Part shown: positions 24,466 through 36,729 of the stretch, piece after piece
Layout: each line of letters opens with the position of its first letter
How positions within the stretch are numbered: position 1 is the first letter of the stretch
Source: Cardinalis cardinalis
Taxonomy: Eukaryota; Chordata; Aves; Passeriformes; Cardinalidae
Assembly (NCBI GenBank): GCA_014549065.1
Contig: JACDOX010000086.1
Span: 2,511,455-2,575,454, forward strand
Direction: 5' to 3'
Length of the DNA: 64,000 nucleotides
The notes under the pieces: model-generated
The model's database searches: none
What the model was told of the DNA's origin: nothing
Seen by the model: the letters and a program-made list of their open reading frames with translations, nothing else
Made by a program: the position numbers and the translations under genes

Positions 24466-27400
24466 CTAAAATAAACAGCCCCAAATTAACAGTCAAGGAT
24501 GCTGAAAATGATGCTCAATAACAACTCAATATTCCAAAGCCTTTGTTTAAAAATATCCCAATAAAACCTTGAGTTAAACACATCTATCTCAATTCATTTC
24601 AAAATTTGTTAAGAGCATAAATCGGAATGACACTCTATTATTTTGCTATTTAAGTGCAGTAATAGTTTTCAAGCTACTGAAAATTTGATCATTAAATGCC
24701 TCTGGTCATGTTCTGACTCCCCTTAAATGCAGTCAGAAAGTGACCACAGAATTAAAGACTTTGATACTTCCACTCACACAGCTGACAGCAACAAGTTGAA
24801 GTGACTTTCAGAAAAGCAGAATAAGAACTTGGACAATAATATATTCTGAAGGACAAATAATTTCTGGAAAAGCTATACTAAGACAAACAGAGGCTTAACC
24901 GAAAGCTAAAGTCCAGCTACAGAAATACTACATGGATTGTATCAGCCAGGAAGGAAACCTGACCTATTTCACTTAAACTGACCATTTCTATCATAGTGGA
25001 TTAATAGGATAAACAAGCTTTAAACAATAAGAGTAATTACTTCACTTTTCGCAGTTTTACAGCTCTCTTAGTGAGGTCCTCTGGCATTTCAATAGTCTTT
25101 ACACACTACTTCAGCATACATACACATTTGCACCAAATGCTGCACTTACTAAACTCAATGTCCTGCCATAATATAGAGGAGGAGCAAGATCAGGTTCAGA
25201 ATGAGACAGTGGCACGACATGCACTGAAATCCAAGTCTGGAAATGACTTTTTAATGTCAACATATGGACAATTTGGTTTGGAATTTCTTCTGGTTTTGAA
25301 AATGTGTAATGAAAGGTGTTCTAAGGAAAGGAAATTCACAAAAACATTTTGAAAAAGTGCAGGTGACTGAAAAACCTACTTCCTTATGGTGTCTTTGTCA
25401 CACCTTCCAGTGGATTAAAGGTATTTTGTTAACTATATCTCCATTCTTATCATGAGATGCTAAAAACCTCTCAGTCACCCTTAATTTGGCATGGCTTTGG
25501 GTAATTTTCTTTTCCTGATGTATGAGCAGGCTTTAAGAGCTAAATGTCATTGTAGAACATTCTGATGAGCTGAATTTGTACCATGACAAATTCTGTGAGA
25601 AAGCTGGGCCTTGCTGTTTGTGTCAGCAAAAAACTGCAACACCCCCTACATGTACGAGCCAGAGATGTGCTGCTACTGCACTGTTTTCTCTAACTCATCA
25701 AAACAACCATCTGGTTTTATCTAAGAGTAAAATCCTGCCCTTAGGATGCAGAACACTAAATTGGAGAAGGAAGACATCATCCTAACAGGAGATGCTTTGG
25801 AGAAAGAAAGATTTTCTTAAAAAAAGCAGCATAGGAATTTTCTTTCATTCACAGGCAGTGTGAAATCTGTTTGTTACTGCCCAACATCCTAAATTGTTCA
25901 CACATACAGGGTAATGGAGCACAGATAAAGTTTAGGCTTTGCAACATCCTCTAGCAGGTACATAAAATGTTTCAGTGGAATTGCACATTTTTTACCACAA
26001 TGAAAAGATACTATTGAAACCATAAGAGAGATGGTGCAGTAGAAGAGAAAGCCCAATGGTATTGGACAATGGCTTGGAGAACTAGATAGATATAGTAAAC
26101 AGAGAATACATTTTAATTGATGTAAGCACATATTCCAAATAGATGCTTTCATACATGCCTATTTCAAATGGACAAATGGTGCAACTGAGACAGAATGCAC
26201 CTCCTGGCACATTGACAGCTGCTGTTTAATGCACCCCTCTCAGCTANCAGGGCACACTGCTGACTAACACTGAGTCTGATTTTACTGAAAATCTGAATCC
26301 ATGACATCCACAGGATCCCCTCTGTCCACACACTTGACTGACAGGTTTGCAGAGTCCCAGCAGGTCAGTGCTGCACAGAAGGACAGACAGAATGCACGAT
26401 GCCTTCTTCCCAACAGGCTCTGCTTTGTCCATGAGCTCTGACATCCTTTACCACAGCCTCTGCTCCTTTCCTGAGGAAGCTGCACCCAGCCCTCTGCACC
26501 TCCCCAGATGATCTGAGAGTCACAGTGTTCACATCTTGGCCAGCAGCTCTCTTGTCATTTAAGTTCCTTCAGAACTGCCTCAGGTGACTTCACATCTGAC
26601 TCACCTACCAGCTCTCCTGCTCCCTGCAATCAGCCCAGACAATCCAGCCCATCTGCCCAGCCTGCTGCAAAGAACACACTGGGTGGCAATCTCCCCTCCT
26701 TCAGCAGTGAAGTCTGACACACTGAGGACTTGTGGAGCATTTTATGCCACAGTTCTATTAGCTCAGAGATTGCCTTTTCCATCCCCAAGCAGCCCCATGA
26801 GCTTCCTGAGGTTTTCTGCTTTGGATTTAAAGCAGAAATCCACAATCACTCTGAGCATCCTCTGCAAAATGCTTCCTAAACTCTCTTTATTTAGCTTTCA
26901 ACATCCTGTTTACATTTAATCTTCCATCATTTATGGTTTCTTCTATTCTCCTCATTTGGAGAAACCTTCCTTTCTGCTTTAAATACTTTTGTGTAGGAGA
27001 GCTTCCTGAATTTAACTAAGGAACCATGCAGAGCTTTTACTGAATGGACAGTGCAGTATCACAACATCACTCGTGACCCAAACTGTGCTTACTGAACTGT
27101 AAAATATTACCAAGAAAGCTAAAATTGCCTTTTCTGACAAACTTGTCCTGCTGTTATAAATCAGCATATCATTTATTCTCAACAGATCTCCCATAAATTC
27201 NTCTCGCCTCTTAAACTATCACACAAATTCTTTGGTGATGGGGAAGATTCATGGAAGCAGAAGGAACACATGTTAATTTTCAGATAACAATCTGAATTCA
27301 CAGCAGTAGAAACTTCATTAATCTAAACTTCATATTGAATGAATTTCCTTATTTTCTTTTAGCAGAGGAAAGCCAAATAGAAGAATGTTTGCATAAAACC

Positions 27401-28233
27401 ATCAAATTTTCTGTGCCATAACTTAATGTTGATGAATGTCCCAGACACTTCTAATGAAAAAAGACTTGGTTTTTCATTTAAATTAAGACCAGATTAGGAC
27501 TAATCTCACATTTTGCCCACAAGTTTAGAATTACCCTACTGCATGAAACATTTGGAACAGGATTTTGCTGTGAATGAACAGCAATCCACATAAGTAAATT
27601 AAAAACTTTCTATTCAATTTTTGAGAAAGCCTAACTTCTCTAGAGCACTGCATAAAAAGCTAAATCATGGAATAAAATAACAGTTAATATTCTTGGCTGC
27701 CTTAAATTTCTTCTTTTAAAATCACATGCATATGTGAGCAATCTCATCAATATAAACAAAGTCTTCACACTCAATGCTGTTCTTGGATAAAAATGCCTCT
27801 TCCTCTGTCTGAGAGGCAGAATGTGTTAAAACTGTTCCTGTATGGTTACAAATCAGTTGACATTCACTGTGCAGGAAACATGAGGAACAATACAGCAGAT
27901 AGAACACCTCTGCAGAAACCTGCCTAGATTGCAGGTTTATCTTCAAATATTCTACCATCTTAAGCTAAAATAAAAAAGCTTTTAATAGGTAAAGTTAAGC
28001 AAAGCATTAATGGAAGCAATGTGGTAAGACAAGGTTGATTATTAAGAAACAGCACATCAGGGAAATGTTAATTTTTCTGGGCAATAATGCAACGCATGCC
28101 TGTGTTAACATTCAGCACCAAGTGAAGTGACAGACTGACAAAACCCTTTTGTCCTACATCTGAAAGCAATCAAACAGATCCAAGTCCTAGTTGACTAGTA
28201 AGCGTGCAGGTGTTAATATCAAAACAGACTAAC
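24466..28233 (-). other. CDC42BPA: Intron of CDC42BPA (3.8 kb)
   Basis: This intron includes a moderately GC-richer block around 26190-26850 with overlapping short frames on both strands. I could not match that block to a repeat or a protein. No other element is evident. Confidence 0.78.
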
Positions 28234-28344
28234 CTTTAGCCCTTCTACTTCACTTTCCAACTGTTTAGAGTACTGTTCACTCCTCTCTCGCAATTTCCTG
28301 TCTTTGGATGCCTCAGCAGCTGCAGCTTCAGCTTGGACTTCCAG
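28234..28344 (-). CDS. CDC42BPA: CDC42BPA exon: coiled coil
   Basis: This exon is 111 nt, or 37 codons, phase 0 at both ends. The acceptor is cttttgtag|CTG and the donor is AAG|gttagt. It encodes LEVQAEAAAAEASKDRKLRE and RSEQYSKQLESEVEGLK. The AEASKDRKLRE core is invariant in MRCK proteins. An Ala-rich stretch (AEAAAAEA) lies near the start. Only 248 nt separate it from the KELK exon, the shortest intron in the window. Confidence 0.94.
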
Positions 28345-28592
28345 CTACAAAAGTACATACGTTTTTAATAGATAGGATTCTGCAGGGTTTTTTTTCAAAA
28401 TCTATTGATGGTTTTCAATATAAGAGAGAAATCTTCAGCACCAAACTGAACACTTCAAAGTCTTAGAAAACAAAATTGGTACTGTTTGAAACAACAGACA
28501 AAAGGTTAAAGATTTACAAATTTAAAATAATACTCAGAAAACCTTATATATAACTTATTTCATAGAGTCTAAACAGTCTTCTCACCACTTAC

Positions 28593-28835
28593 TTCTTTTT
28601 TAAGTCTCTCTGTTCTGCGTAACTCTTGCCTTAAACTTTCTACTTTTTGCATCACCACTTCCATTTCTTCCTCCTTATCTCGGAGCTGGCGGGCAAGCTT
28701 TTGTTTTTGAGAGTGCAAGTCCGTCAGCCGCTCGTTCATCTCTGAGAACTCCTGCATTGCCAATTTCCGCTGGCTGTGTGCATCTTTCAGCTCTTTGGCT
28801 TGGGATTTTAATCTGTCACTAGACTCTGCCAGTTC
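28593..28835 (-). CDS. CDC42BPA: CDC42BPA exon: KELK segment (symmetric, possible cassette)
   Basis: This exon is exactly 243 nt, or 81 codons, phase 0 at both ends. The acceptor is gaactgtag|GAA and the donor is GAA|gtaagtgg. It starts ELAESSDRLKSQAKELKDAH and carries the KELK motif that names the MRCK KELK-domain family. It goes on with QRKLAMQEFSEMNERLTD, KLARQLRDKEEEMEVVMQKV and SLRQELRRTERLKKE. It is highly charged coiled coil. Because it is symmetric it can be skipped without a frameshift, and 81 residues equals the length difference between two human isoforms as I recall them (1719 and 1638 residues). Confidence 0.95.
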
Positions 28836-30465
28836 CTACAGTTCAAAAAAAGAATTAAGTAATAAACCTAGAAAGCTACAAGGCCAATTCTTTCTTTGGA
28901 TGAGTATCTAACACCTTTTCCCGAGTGAACAGAAACTACATATTCTTTTTGATTTCATGAATGCATCTACAATACAGATTGCATGCCTCTATAAATAAGG
29001 AAAGAGGCATGTTTTACACTACTAGAGTGAGTAAAACTCCATAAATGTAAACCAAGAATCTACTGCATCATTACAGGTAAACACAATGGTGTTCAAGCAC
29101 TTGCATTACAATACAAAAATACCTTGCTTTCTTAATGCAAAAATGTCATTAGCATTGGTTTTTAATAATTACTTAAATAAATTACAAGGATCTCAAGTGC
29201 TAAATGGTTAAAATTGAATGGAAAACTCTGCTCTATGAAAATTTTTACTCAAGAATCTTTAGAAAACTGGCCTGCAACGGCAAATATTAGTTCCATACAC
29301 TGTACCTTAATATCAAATATCAGAGAAAGTTTCAGGCAATAAAACAGTGCAGTGAATAAAAAAAATATATGATAACTATCCTTTTCAAAGAATCAGCATG
29401 AAATAACACTGCAAGCGCAGTGATAACTCCCCACCACAATACCTTCACAAAGCTTGCTGTGCCACAGATTTGTGCCACCACACTACCAGTGAGGGACCAG
29501 AACACTTTATATAGTTCCATAATGTTCAGTCAAACCAGAGGAGAAAAAAGAAGCAAGGAAAAGCAAATTTCAGGATACAAAAAAACCCCACATCAACTGG
29601 AAGAATTAATATTTGGCACTGCTGACATCCATGTAAATCTAAACACGTTTCTAAGGTTCTTAAAAAGAGGCCCTAATCACTAAGAGTTGGTTTAGAAGAG
29701 AGATGGTCTTTCTGGGACAAATTGGCAGCTTTTTAAATTTTAAGAGCCTTAAGGGTCAGAAGAAACAGTGTTAAACACAGCTGGCACATCAACTTTAGTG
29801 AAGACTCTAAAATACTGAGCCAATATAATTACAATGAAAAACAGGTTTTATCTATTTCACACCTGATTACAGGTTGATTTAATAACAAATACAAAAAAGA
29901 GCCACAAAAACCGGTATGCTATAAATAAGAAAATGAGGGATCAGGGAGATAGAGAAGAAGAAATAAAATCTAGTATTCTTTAGCTGTAGTTATTTCAAAT
30001 TACTTTTCAATTTTCATACTTGGGAAATTTTTCACATCTCCTTCTGGAAATACTTCTGTGACACAGTCTTAATACCATATTCTTCACATTTTTTCACTGT
30101 TAAAGTCTCACCCATACTTCAGATTAAATTGTCTGGAATAGTTCTTCTCTAGTCAGTCTTCTAACCTCTATCATTATCACTTAAATGTGAAGCTCTAAAA
30201 CCTTTTTTGCAGCCACCATGCAATTTGGATTATGGAGTTGTTCACTATCTGGAAGCAATCACTTAGGGAGCACCCAGCAGTCACACAGACAATGTGTTAA
30301 ATAATGTCCTTTTCTTCAACAAAAAAAAGGCAGAAAGCTAAGTAGGTCATGCTACACACTTGTTATCTGCTCATTAGTTATACACTTGAAAGTTATTACA
30401 AGCAAAATGAACAAAAACAAAACAGTCTTGAGGGTTTAGAACAGTTGCTGACAAAATGATTTTAC
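28836..30465 (-). other. CDC42BPA: Intron of CDC42BPA (1.6 kb)
   Basis: This AT-rich intron precedes the KELK exon. I see no repeat family, RNA gene or extra exon in it. Confidence 0.8.
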
Positions 30466-30599
30466 CTTATTAAGATCTTCTCTCTCTTGCTTCAGCGTTC
30501 TGACTTGCTTCTCAAAAGCCTTTATTTGTCTGGAGGCATCATCCAATTCCCTCCTTGCAGTGCTGGCCTCCTCGAGCTGCTGCTCCAGCTGACCAGATT
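30466..30599 (-). CDS. CDC42BPA: CDC42BPA exon: coiled coil
   Basis: This exon is 134 nt. The acceptor is tttttctag|AA and the donor is AATAAG|gtaaaa. With the G from the previous exon it reads ESGQLEQQLEEASTARRELD, then DASRQIKAFEKQVRTLKQER and EDLNK, ending in phase 0. It has strong heptad periodicity with Glu/Lys/Gln-rich surfaces and no Gly or Pro after the first residues, as expected for a rod coiled coil. The alpha-type pattern of EEAxxxRxELDDAxRQIKA is clear. A 4.3-kb intron precedes it. Confidence 0.94.
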
Positions 30600-33500
30600 C
30601 TAGAAAAAGCNGCAGAACTCTAAATATTCTAAGGGAAAAATCAGAATTCTACNATAGCATAGCCTAGCTGCTTGAAGCCCCTTTGATATTTTTTCTGGTT
30701 TCCATTTCAGCACAAAATAAGGCAATTCTTATCTGGTTTAGAAAAGGGAGCAGGTTGTTTCAGCTACCATTATCTGCTTTTAAGGGAACAGAACGAAAGG
30801 TCCCAGTTTGCTGGAATATAACACAAAAATGATAATAAATTGTCTTCACACATGATAATGACCAGCTCTAATACATAATTCTGTAATGTATGCCTTAACA
30901 AAACTTATACACTTGACTTTTATGTGCTGTGATGTAATATATAATACATCTTTTATTACACAGTAATTATAAATAGTCTCCCTCCTCTTCCCAATTTCCC
31001 CCAAAAAAGAAACGGTAAAAATAATGGGTCACTCAAGAGCTGGCAAGTGTTCTCCTGTCAGTACCCTTAAAATTAACTTCAGCTGATTTTACTTATTTCT
31101 AGTGTGAAAACCACTTGTTTTTATGTGATCTGCTTTATTACTACTATAAATAAGGGAGAACTATTGCAGCCAGTTTCTTACCAACAGTCAGTTACACAGT
31201 GACAGCATATTTCTATTGCACAGTTAAATAATGTTACATAAATACCCTCAAATTCTGCAAGAAAACTTGAAACTCATAAAATATGGTAACTGATATTTTC
31301 TAACTAGTGAGTGGGGTTTTATTTGCCGCATAGTCTTTATTTAAAAAACAAGACTTTAAAGCAAGATATATAGGAAGGTAAGTTAATTCCAAGTTCTATG
31401 AAATCACTGGACATGTTTTCTTTTATTTCAGTTGTGGGCAGGTCTTCAGACCACTTGTATTTACCCAAAGAACAGGAACCCATCTATATTCTTAATAACA
31501 GCCTTTAACTACATTTTCATAAATGTAACCCTAAGAGACTGGCTCTTGGAGAAATCAAATATAAAAACACATACATTTTTAAGAGGGTTAATTTCTGAAA
31601 CTCAAGAATTTTATAAGCAAATTAATACCATTAGCTTATACCCAGAAAAATATTCACTATTGTTTTAATTCACTCACTCTTGCTTAAAAATTTAAAAGAA
31701 TGCACTTAAATAAGAGATGCAGCTCAAAGCCAGAAATTATTAACTGCCTTCCTTATGTAGTCTACTCTGAAGTCACCAGTGAAAAGAAAGTTTATATATG
31801 GCTCTGCTGAGCCAAGATAAATCTCTCTTCTGTGCATGAACTACTTTGTTCCACAGCTCTGTTTTCCTCTTGCATTGCTGCCCTTTACATATTTGGCAAT
31901 ATTAAAGATTCCTCAAAGTTTTCTCCTATGTAACTTAGCGAACAAAAATTATAACTTTGACCTCAAAAATTGAAAGCATATGCTAGCTTGTCATTTCCTG
32001 GAAAACCAGATAGACAAGAAAAATGTATTTTTCTAAGCCCTCCTGGTGACACTCCTGAATTTGACACAATTTTGAGTTCATTCTTTACTACCTCTTTAAG
32101 CAGGTGTTTACTCTTACAGCTTCAGAAAAGGCAGTAAAACAGGTTAAAGAATGTAACAAAAAGCTAGGTGTGGCATATGTGTTGTAAATGGTAATTTTCC
32201 ATTTAATCACCCTAGTTGTAACTAACATTTTAGACAATATATCCAAACACTCACTGTAATATATTACTACATTTAGTAACTCAAAAGATGAGCCCAAAGC
32301 ATAAAAAGGTCATCTCTGCACCTGAACTGAACCTTCTTAAAGTTCATTAGATCTTTTAAAGGCTATCCAGAAAACCTGGAACTAGCTCCCTTATATTTGG
32401 AAGCATTCAGACATGGTCATCATTTGGTTTGTTTCTGTATTCTGCCATTAATATAGTTCTAAAATGTATCTCAAAGCCTCCATAAAAATCAAGTAAAATA
32501 GAAAATTCTCTTTCTACTTTATCAAATTTGCTGGTATTAGCTGCAGCTTAAGGTAAAAATGAGTCTTTTCTAACAAATGGCTGGATCAGACAAAGCATTC
32601 AAGTATATACTGGCAAGGGGGTGGGTTAGGCAGCTCTACATCTTCCTCATTTGATCCTATTATTCACTTCCAAACTAAACTCCAAAAGTAAACATTCTGT
32701 CTAGGAATAAATACACAAATATGTATGTGGAGTGAAGCAGAAAATTACTTTAGGAAAAAACTTCTCAGTATTGACCATCTTCACCAGACTTTGACTTCTT
32801 TTCAATTTCAAAAGGGACAGCAGATATGTTGGGGATGTTTCCACACCTTTACTATTTTTTTTTTCAATATCAAAGGAAGTGAGTGATACTTTCAGCAGTG
32901 AACTAAGTTGCAGCTCAATAGTAAAGAATAAAATACAATTTAAAGCTGATTTTGATGTTTTTCTGTGAATGATTCTGTCTCATTCAAAAACTGTTCTTGT
33001 AAACGCTGCTTTTCAGTTTACAAGAAGAAGAAAACTGAAGAAGGAAACTGAAAAGTCAGTTTGCAAAATCTGATCTAAGGATTGTTGAAGAGAAGGGATT
33101 TCTGATCATATTGTCTTTTTCCTCATTACAGCAGCAAGAGGAGGGACATTTGGCTGGAGCAAAATTGCACAAAAGCCTTTGCCCTGATATAGTGCCAACA
33201 TGGCATCACTCAAACCAGAGTCATCCTCCCTGAGCTGGCTAAGCCACGTTCCTCTCCAAAAATAATGCCCACGGTACAACACAAAACTGCTGCATCACGC
33301 CAGAGCAGCTGTCCAAGCGTGTATTTGTAACAGGCTTTTTCAGACTACACAATTTTAACAGGCTGTAATCTGTGTGCTGCACTCTGCAGCTCACACACAA
33401 CTCTTCCTGCCCCACAAGGCAGCTGCAGAGTCCAAACACATCCACTCAAGTGTCTGCAAGCTGAGTTCAAGTTACTCTTTCTGTGAGTGTCGCTGCTGGC

Positions 33501-34887
33501 ATTCCTGACACTTTTGGGAATTGAATGAAGTCTTGTCACAAATACAAACCAGAACAAATGTTTTTTGTAGTTTCCTCCAACATTTCTGGCTGTTTGTTTT
33601 TCTCTTGTCTCAGGCAAGATATGGACATATAATAGAGCTGTATCTACCACTACTTGTGACTGATTTTTCACACAAAACACAGACATTTTCCTATAAGATT
33701 AACTGGGTTTTTCTCTCTGCTTCTCTGGTTCCACACCTGATACCTAACAGTCTCTTGTTGATTTTCCTAAACAAAAAAAAAATAAAAATCTTGCTGAGCT
33801 TCCTTTCTTCCTTTTTTTTTGAGATGTCTCTGCTCTCAAGATCCTATTTTAAAGACAGCATTATGAAGACATGTATCAGGAGTCCTATGCTGTGAATCAC
33901 TATGAGAGAAAACTCCCTTTAACTTAATTCAGAATATCAAATCAAGAATACTGAATACTAGCCTTTAAAGCAGGCTAAAAATATATTAGCTAAACAGACA
34001 GCAAATTGGTTCACTCACAGCTATATTCAATATAGTGGTGCAATGTAAGCCCTCCCTCTCAAAGTTCTTAAAGCAAGAATTGCCCAGAATCTGGAAAAGT
34101 AAAGCTGGAAAAAGATGGATCTTTCCCTAAAAGTCTCCAGGTGCCTCTGTAGAAGACACATACTGGGCTAAGTAGATTTTTGCTTTTTGACTAGTATGAA
34201 TGTCCTGATGAAAGGCATCATAACATTAATTTAAAAAATAATCTTTTTAGCTGCACAGATTTCAAAACCACTTTTCCATCTTAAAGTGCTGAGGTTCTTG
34301 ACAGCCAAAACTTTAGTTTTTGTAAAATCTTCAAGAACTCTCAGAAGCAAAGAAAATAAATGTTCAGTTTTGAAAGGAATGACACCCACTGACTGCAGAG
34401 CTGAAAGGTGGTTCTTCTTCCTCTCATCTCCCTTTCCCCACATGCTTCTATTGCCCACCTTGCGCTGATTTATCTGATCACAAGTTGATTAAATTCTCTC
34501 TATCTAACAGCATTTTCCTTGTTTAATCAATTCAATTAAAGTCATGAGAGAGTGCAGAGAATGCACAGATTGAGAAGGGGCCATGCAGCCATAGGCAGGA
34601 CTTATTTTGGTGGCAGTTTTCTTTGATCAGTTTTGCTGCTGAAGTGCAGCCTCATGGCCCATTGTATCCTCTCTCACACACTACTCCTTGCCACTTGGAA
34701 AACTCAAACTGAATTTGGAGAAAATGCTGAGGTATAGTGGGAGAGTGAGGGATAAAATGAGAAGTAAAGACAGACTGTAAAACTTTTATAAAGCCAAGGA
34801 GAACTAACATTAGAATTGGAGCGGAAAAAAAAACTTGACAAAATACAGTTTCTTGTTACAGCTTTTACATTACTATTTATAACATAC
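30600..34887 (-). other. CDC42BPA: Intron of CDC42BPA (4.3 kb)
   Basis: This AT-rich intron has two single ambiguous bases (30611, 30652) close to the exon acceptor. Short frames on both strands around 33240-33895 are not recognisable. I see no transposon signature in it. Confidence 0.8.
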
Positions 34888-35010
34888 CTGTTACCTGTTT
34901 CTTCAACTTCTCAATTTCTTCTTTCAAACTTTTAATTTCTAAATCTTTGCTTGCTGTTATTGGGCCATCCACTGTTGAGTATTGAAGAGCCTGCACTGTC
35001 TGGGTGGACT
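34888..35010 (-). CDS. CDC42BPA: CDC42BPA exon: coiled coil
   Basis: This 123-nt exon follows the acceptor ttttctag|AG and ends ACAG|gtatgtt. It completes the Glu codon, then reads STQTVQALQYSTVDGPITAS and KDLEIKSLKEEIEKLKKQVT, ending one base into the next Glu codon. The VDGP(I/L)TASKDLEIK stretch is specific to the alpha paralogue. A second potential donor, CAG|gtaaca, lies 7 nt upstream of the chosen one. The chosen site preserves the frame and matches the family sequence QVTES. Confidence 0.94.
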
Positions 35011-35463
35011 CTAGAAAAAGAAGAGAGAGGGATGAATAACATGCCTGACATCTGAGGAGATCAAAGAGATACTACTGATAAATTAAGGCATGCCAAAAGA
35101 TCCTGCACTGGGCATTCTACAATTTGCAATTTCCAATTATTATGTGCCAATTTTTCAGTAATTGTCAGCTAGACCAACTAAGTTCTTAAAAGTTTTAAAA
35201 ACAAAATGTTTATGCCATAGTGACCAAGGTACAGTGAGACCAAAGTTAGCACAAGAAGTTGCATACAGGGTGTATTTCAGGCATAAAGTGTAACAGAAAT
35301 TTAATGTGTCAACCAAAACAATAAAAAGAATTCTTTTCTGCTAAAAAGCATTCCAGGAGGTATATTTAATTTTTTTTTTCCCACAGCATAAACAGTGCCT
35401 TACAAAACTGCAGGTTAATCTAAGTTTAAAAAGTGATGGAATGATTTTTTTTTATGACTATAC
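35011..35463 (-). other. CDC42BPA: Intron of CDC42BPA (453 nt)
   Basis: This short intron separates two coiled-coil exons. It has T and A runs and nothing else of note. Confidence 0.8.
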
Positions 35464-35630
35464 CTTGCAGTTTTCTGCTAAGTTCAAGCTTTTCCTGTTC
35501 TAGACGTCTTATTCTCCTCTCATAAGCTTCTGTTGCTAAACTATCCTCCAAAGTTCTCTGAATGCTGGCATCAAGATCCATGGAGGGTGGTCCAGCTGTC
35601 AGTCTTAGACAGCTGCGGTCTGAAAGAACA
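35464..35630 (-). CDS. CDC42BPA: CDC42BPA exon: start of the long coiled coil
   Basis: This 167-nt exon has the acceptor ttccccag|T and the donor CAAG|gtatag. Its first base completes the Cys codon and it ends one base into a Glu codon. It encodes VLSDRSCLRLTAGPPSMDLD, a linker, followed by a heptad-rich helix containing TEAYERRIRRLEQEKLELSR. This is the beginning of the coiled coil that dimerises MRCK and separates the kinase head from the C-terminal C1-PH-CNH module. The EAYERRI and QEKLELSRKLQE strings are shared by MRCK alpha and beta. The SCLRLTAGP linker is the alpha type. Confidence 0.95.
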
Positions 35631-36649
35631 CTGGGGAAAAAAATAAATAGTATTGGATTTTACAACAGCCTGGTTTAAAACACTGCTATAAAAACATCAA
35701 CCAATAAACAGTGTAAGTTGTTAATTACCATGCCATTTATTATAACATCTTGTTATAATACCTTGTTTGTATGTGCTCATTGGAAATTGAAATCATTTTT
35801 ACCTAGCATGCCTGATCTCCTCAATGCATTTTTTGTTACACCGAATTGGATGAACTCCTGATTATAAATCATTATGGACACTGTATGTTAGCCAGATAGC
35901 AAAAAGCAAAAGCTTAGACAGTAAAATTACAATAGCAGTTCATTTGAGAATAGTTAATCAAGTATCACAAATGCTTTAAAGACACCAATCACTAAAAATG
36001 GTATGACATTATCCCACAACAACTAGGGCATGGACATGTCAGAAATGCTGTGGCTACTCATGTACACATGCTACTACTTATGCAAATAATGCTTTTGAAG
36101 TCCAGGACATTCTAGGACATAGTCACTTTCCCAGCAGAAACAGGCCTGTCTTTTCAATGGTTGTAAACACTTTCTTTATTTCCATAAACAAGGAGCATAC
36201 AAGGGACTTCCCTGTTTAGTTTAGCAATGGAAATGAGTGCAATAAATTCTACATTAATAGCAGACATAAAATAAAATAATTTTTACAAAATTTCTATTCA
36301 GACTTACGGAAGTGTCAAAGGGCTAGAAATAAAAGTGGTTCTAATGTTTAACAAACTAAGTTCTGTTGGGGTCTACACATCCAGTCTTAACTTTGTAATG
36401 GGCAGTTAATTTTATATATTCTCTTGTAACAACCTTTCTCTTCAAAACTCCCCTGAGCACAGGTGCTGACCTGTATATATATTTTATTTCACCTGCAGAG
36501 AGCTCATTCTCTTGAGCAGACAGTATTTTAGATTATGGTAATTTCCTCAATAAACCACATTCTTTGATATCTGTTCAGTATGATTCAAAGACAGAAAGTT
36601 AGAATACTGTGTAACTAGCCCACAGACAATTTTTGAGCTCTTAACTTAC
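35631..36649 (-). other. CDC42BPA: Intron of CDC42BPA (1.0 kb)
   Basis: This AT-rich intron lies between the hydrophobic-motif exon and the first coiled-coil exon. I see no feature in it. Confidence 0.8.
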
Positions 36650-36729
36650 CAGCTACTTGTATATGTGAAACCCACAAATGGTAAATGATGGCCAGAAAAT
36701 GCCGTGTGGGATGGTGGAGGCATTGTTTC
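36650..36729 (-). CDS. CDC42BPA: CDC42BPA exon: AGC hydrophobic motif
   Basis: This exon is 80 nt. It starts in phase 0 after ttttctag and ends two bases into a Cys codon (TG|gtaagt). It encodes ETMPPPSHTAFSGHHLPFVG followed by FTYTSS. The FVGFTY stretch is the hydrophobic motif of the AGC tail, which docks back on the N-lobe. In MRCK and ROCK kinases this region works with dimerisation rather than PDK1 phosphorylation, which is family knowledge and not visible here. The intron upstream is 3.7 kb and contains a CR1 fragment. Confidence 0.94.

Noticed and set aside
26190..26919. GC-richer block with a 111-codon frame and possible repeat
   Set aside because: I could not match any segment to CR1 or another family, and both strands have short overlapping frames typical of GC-richer noncoding DNA.
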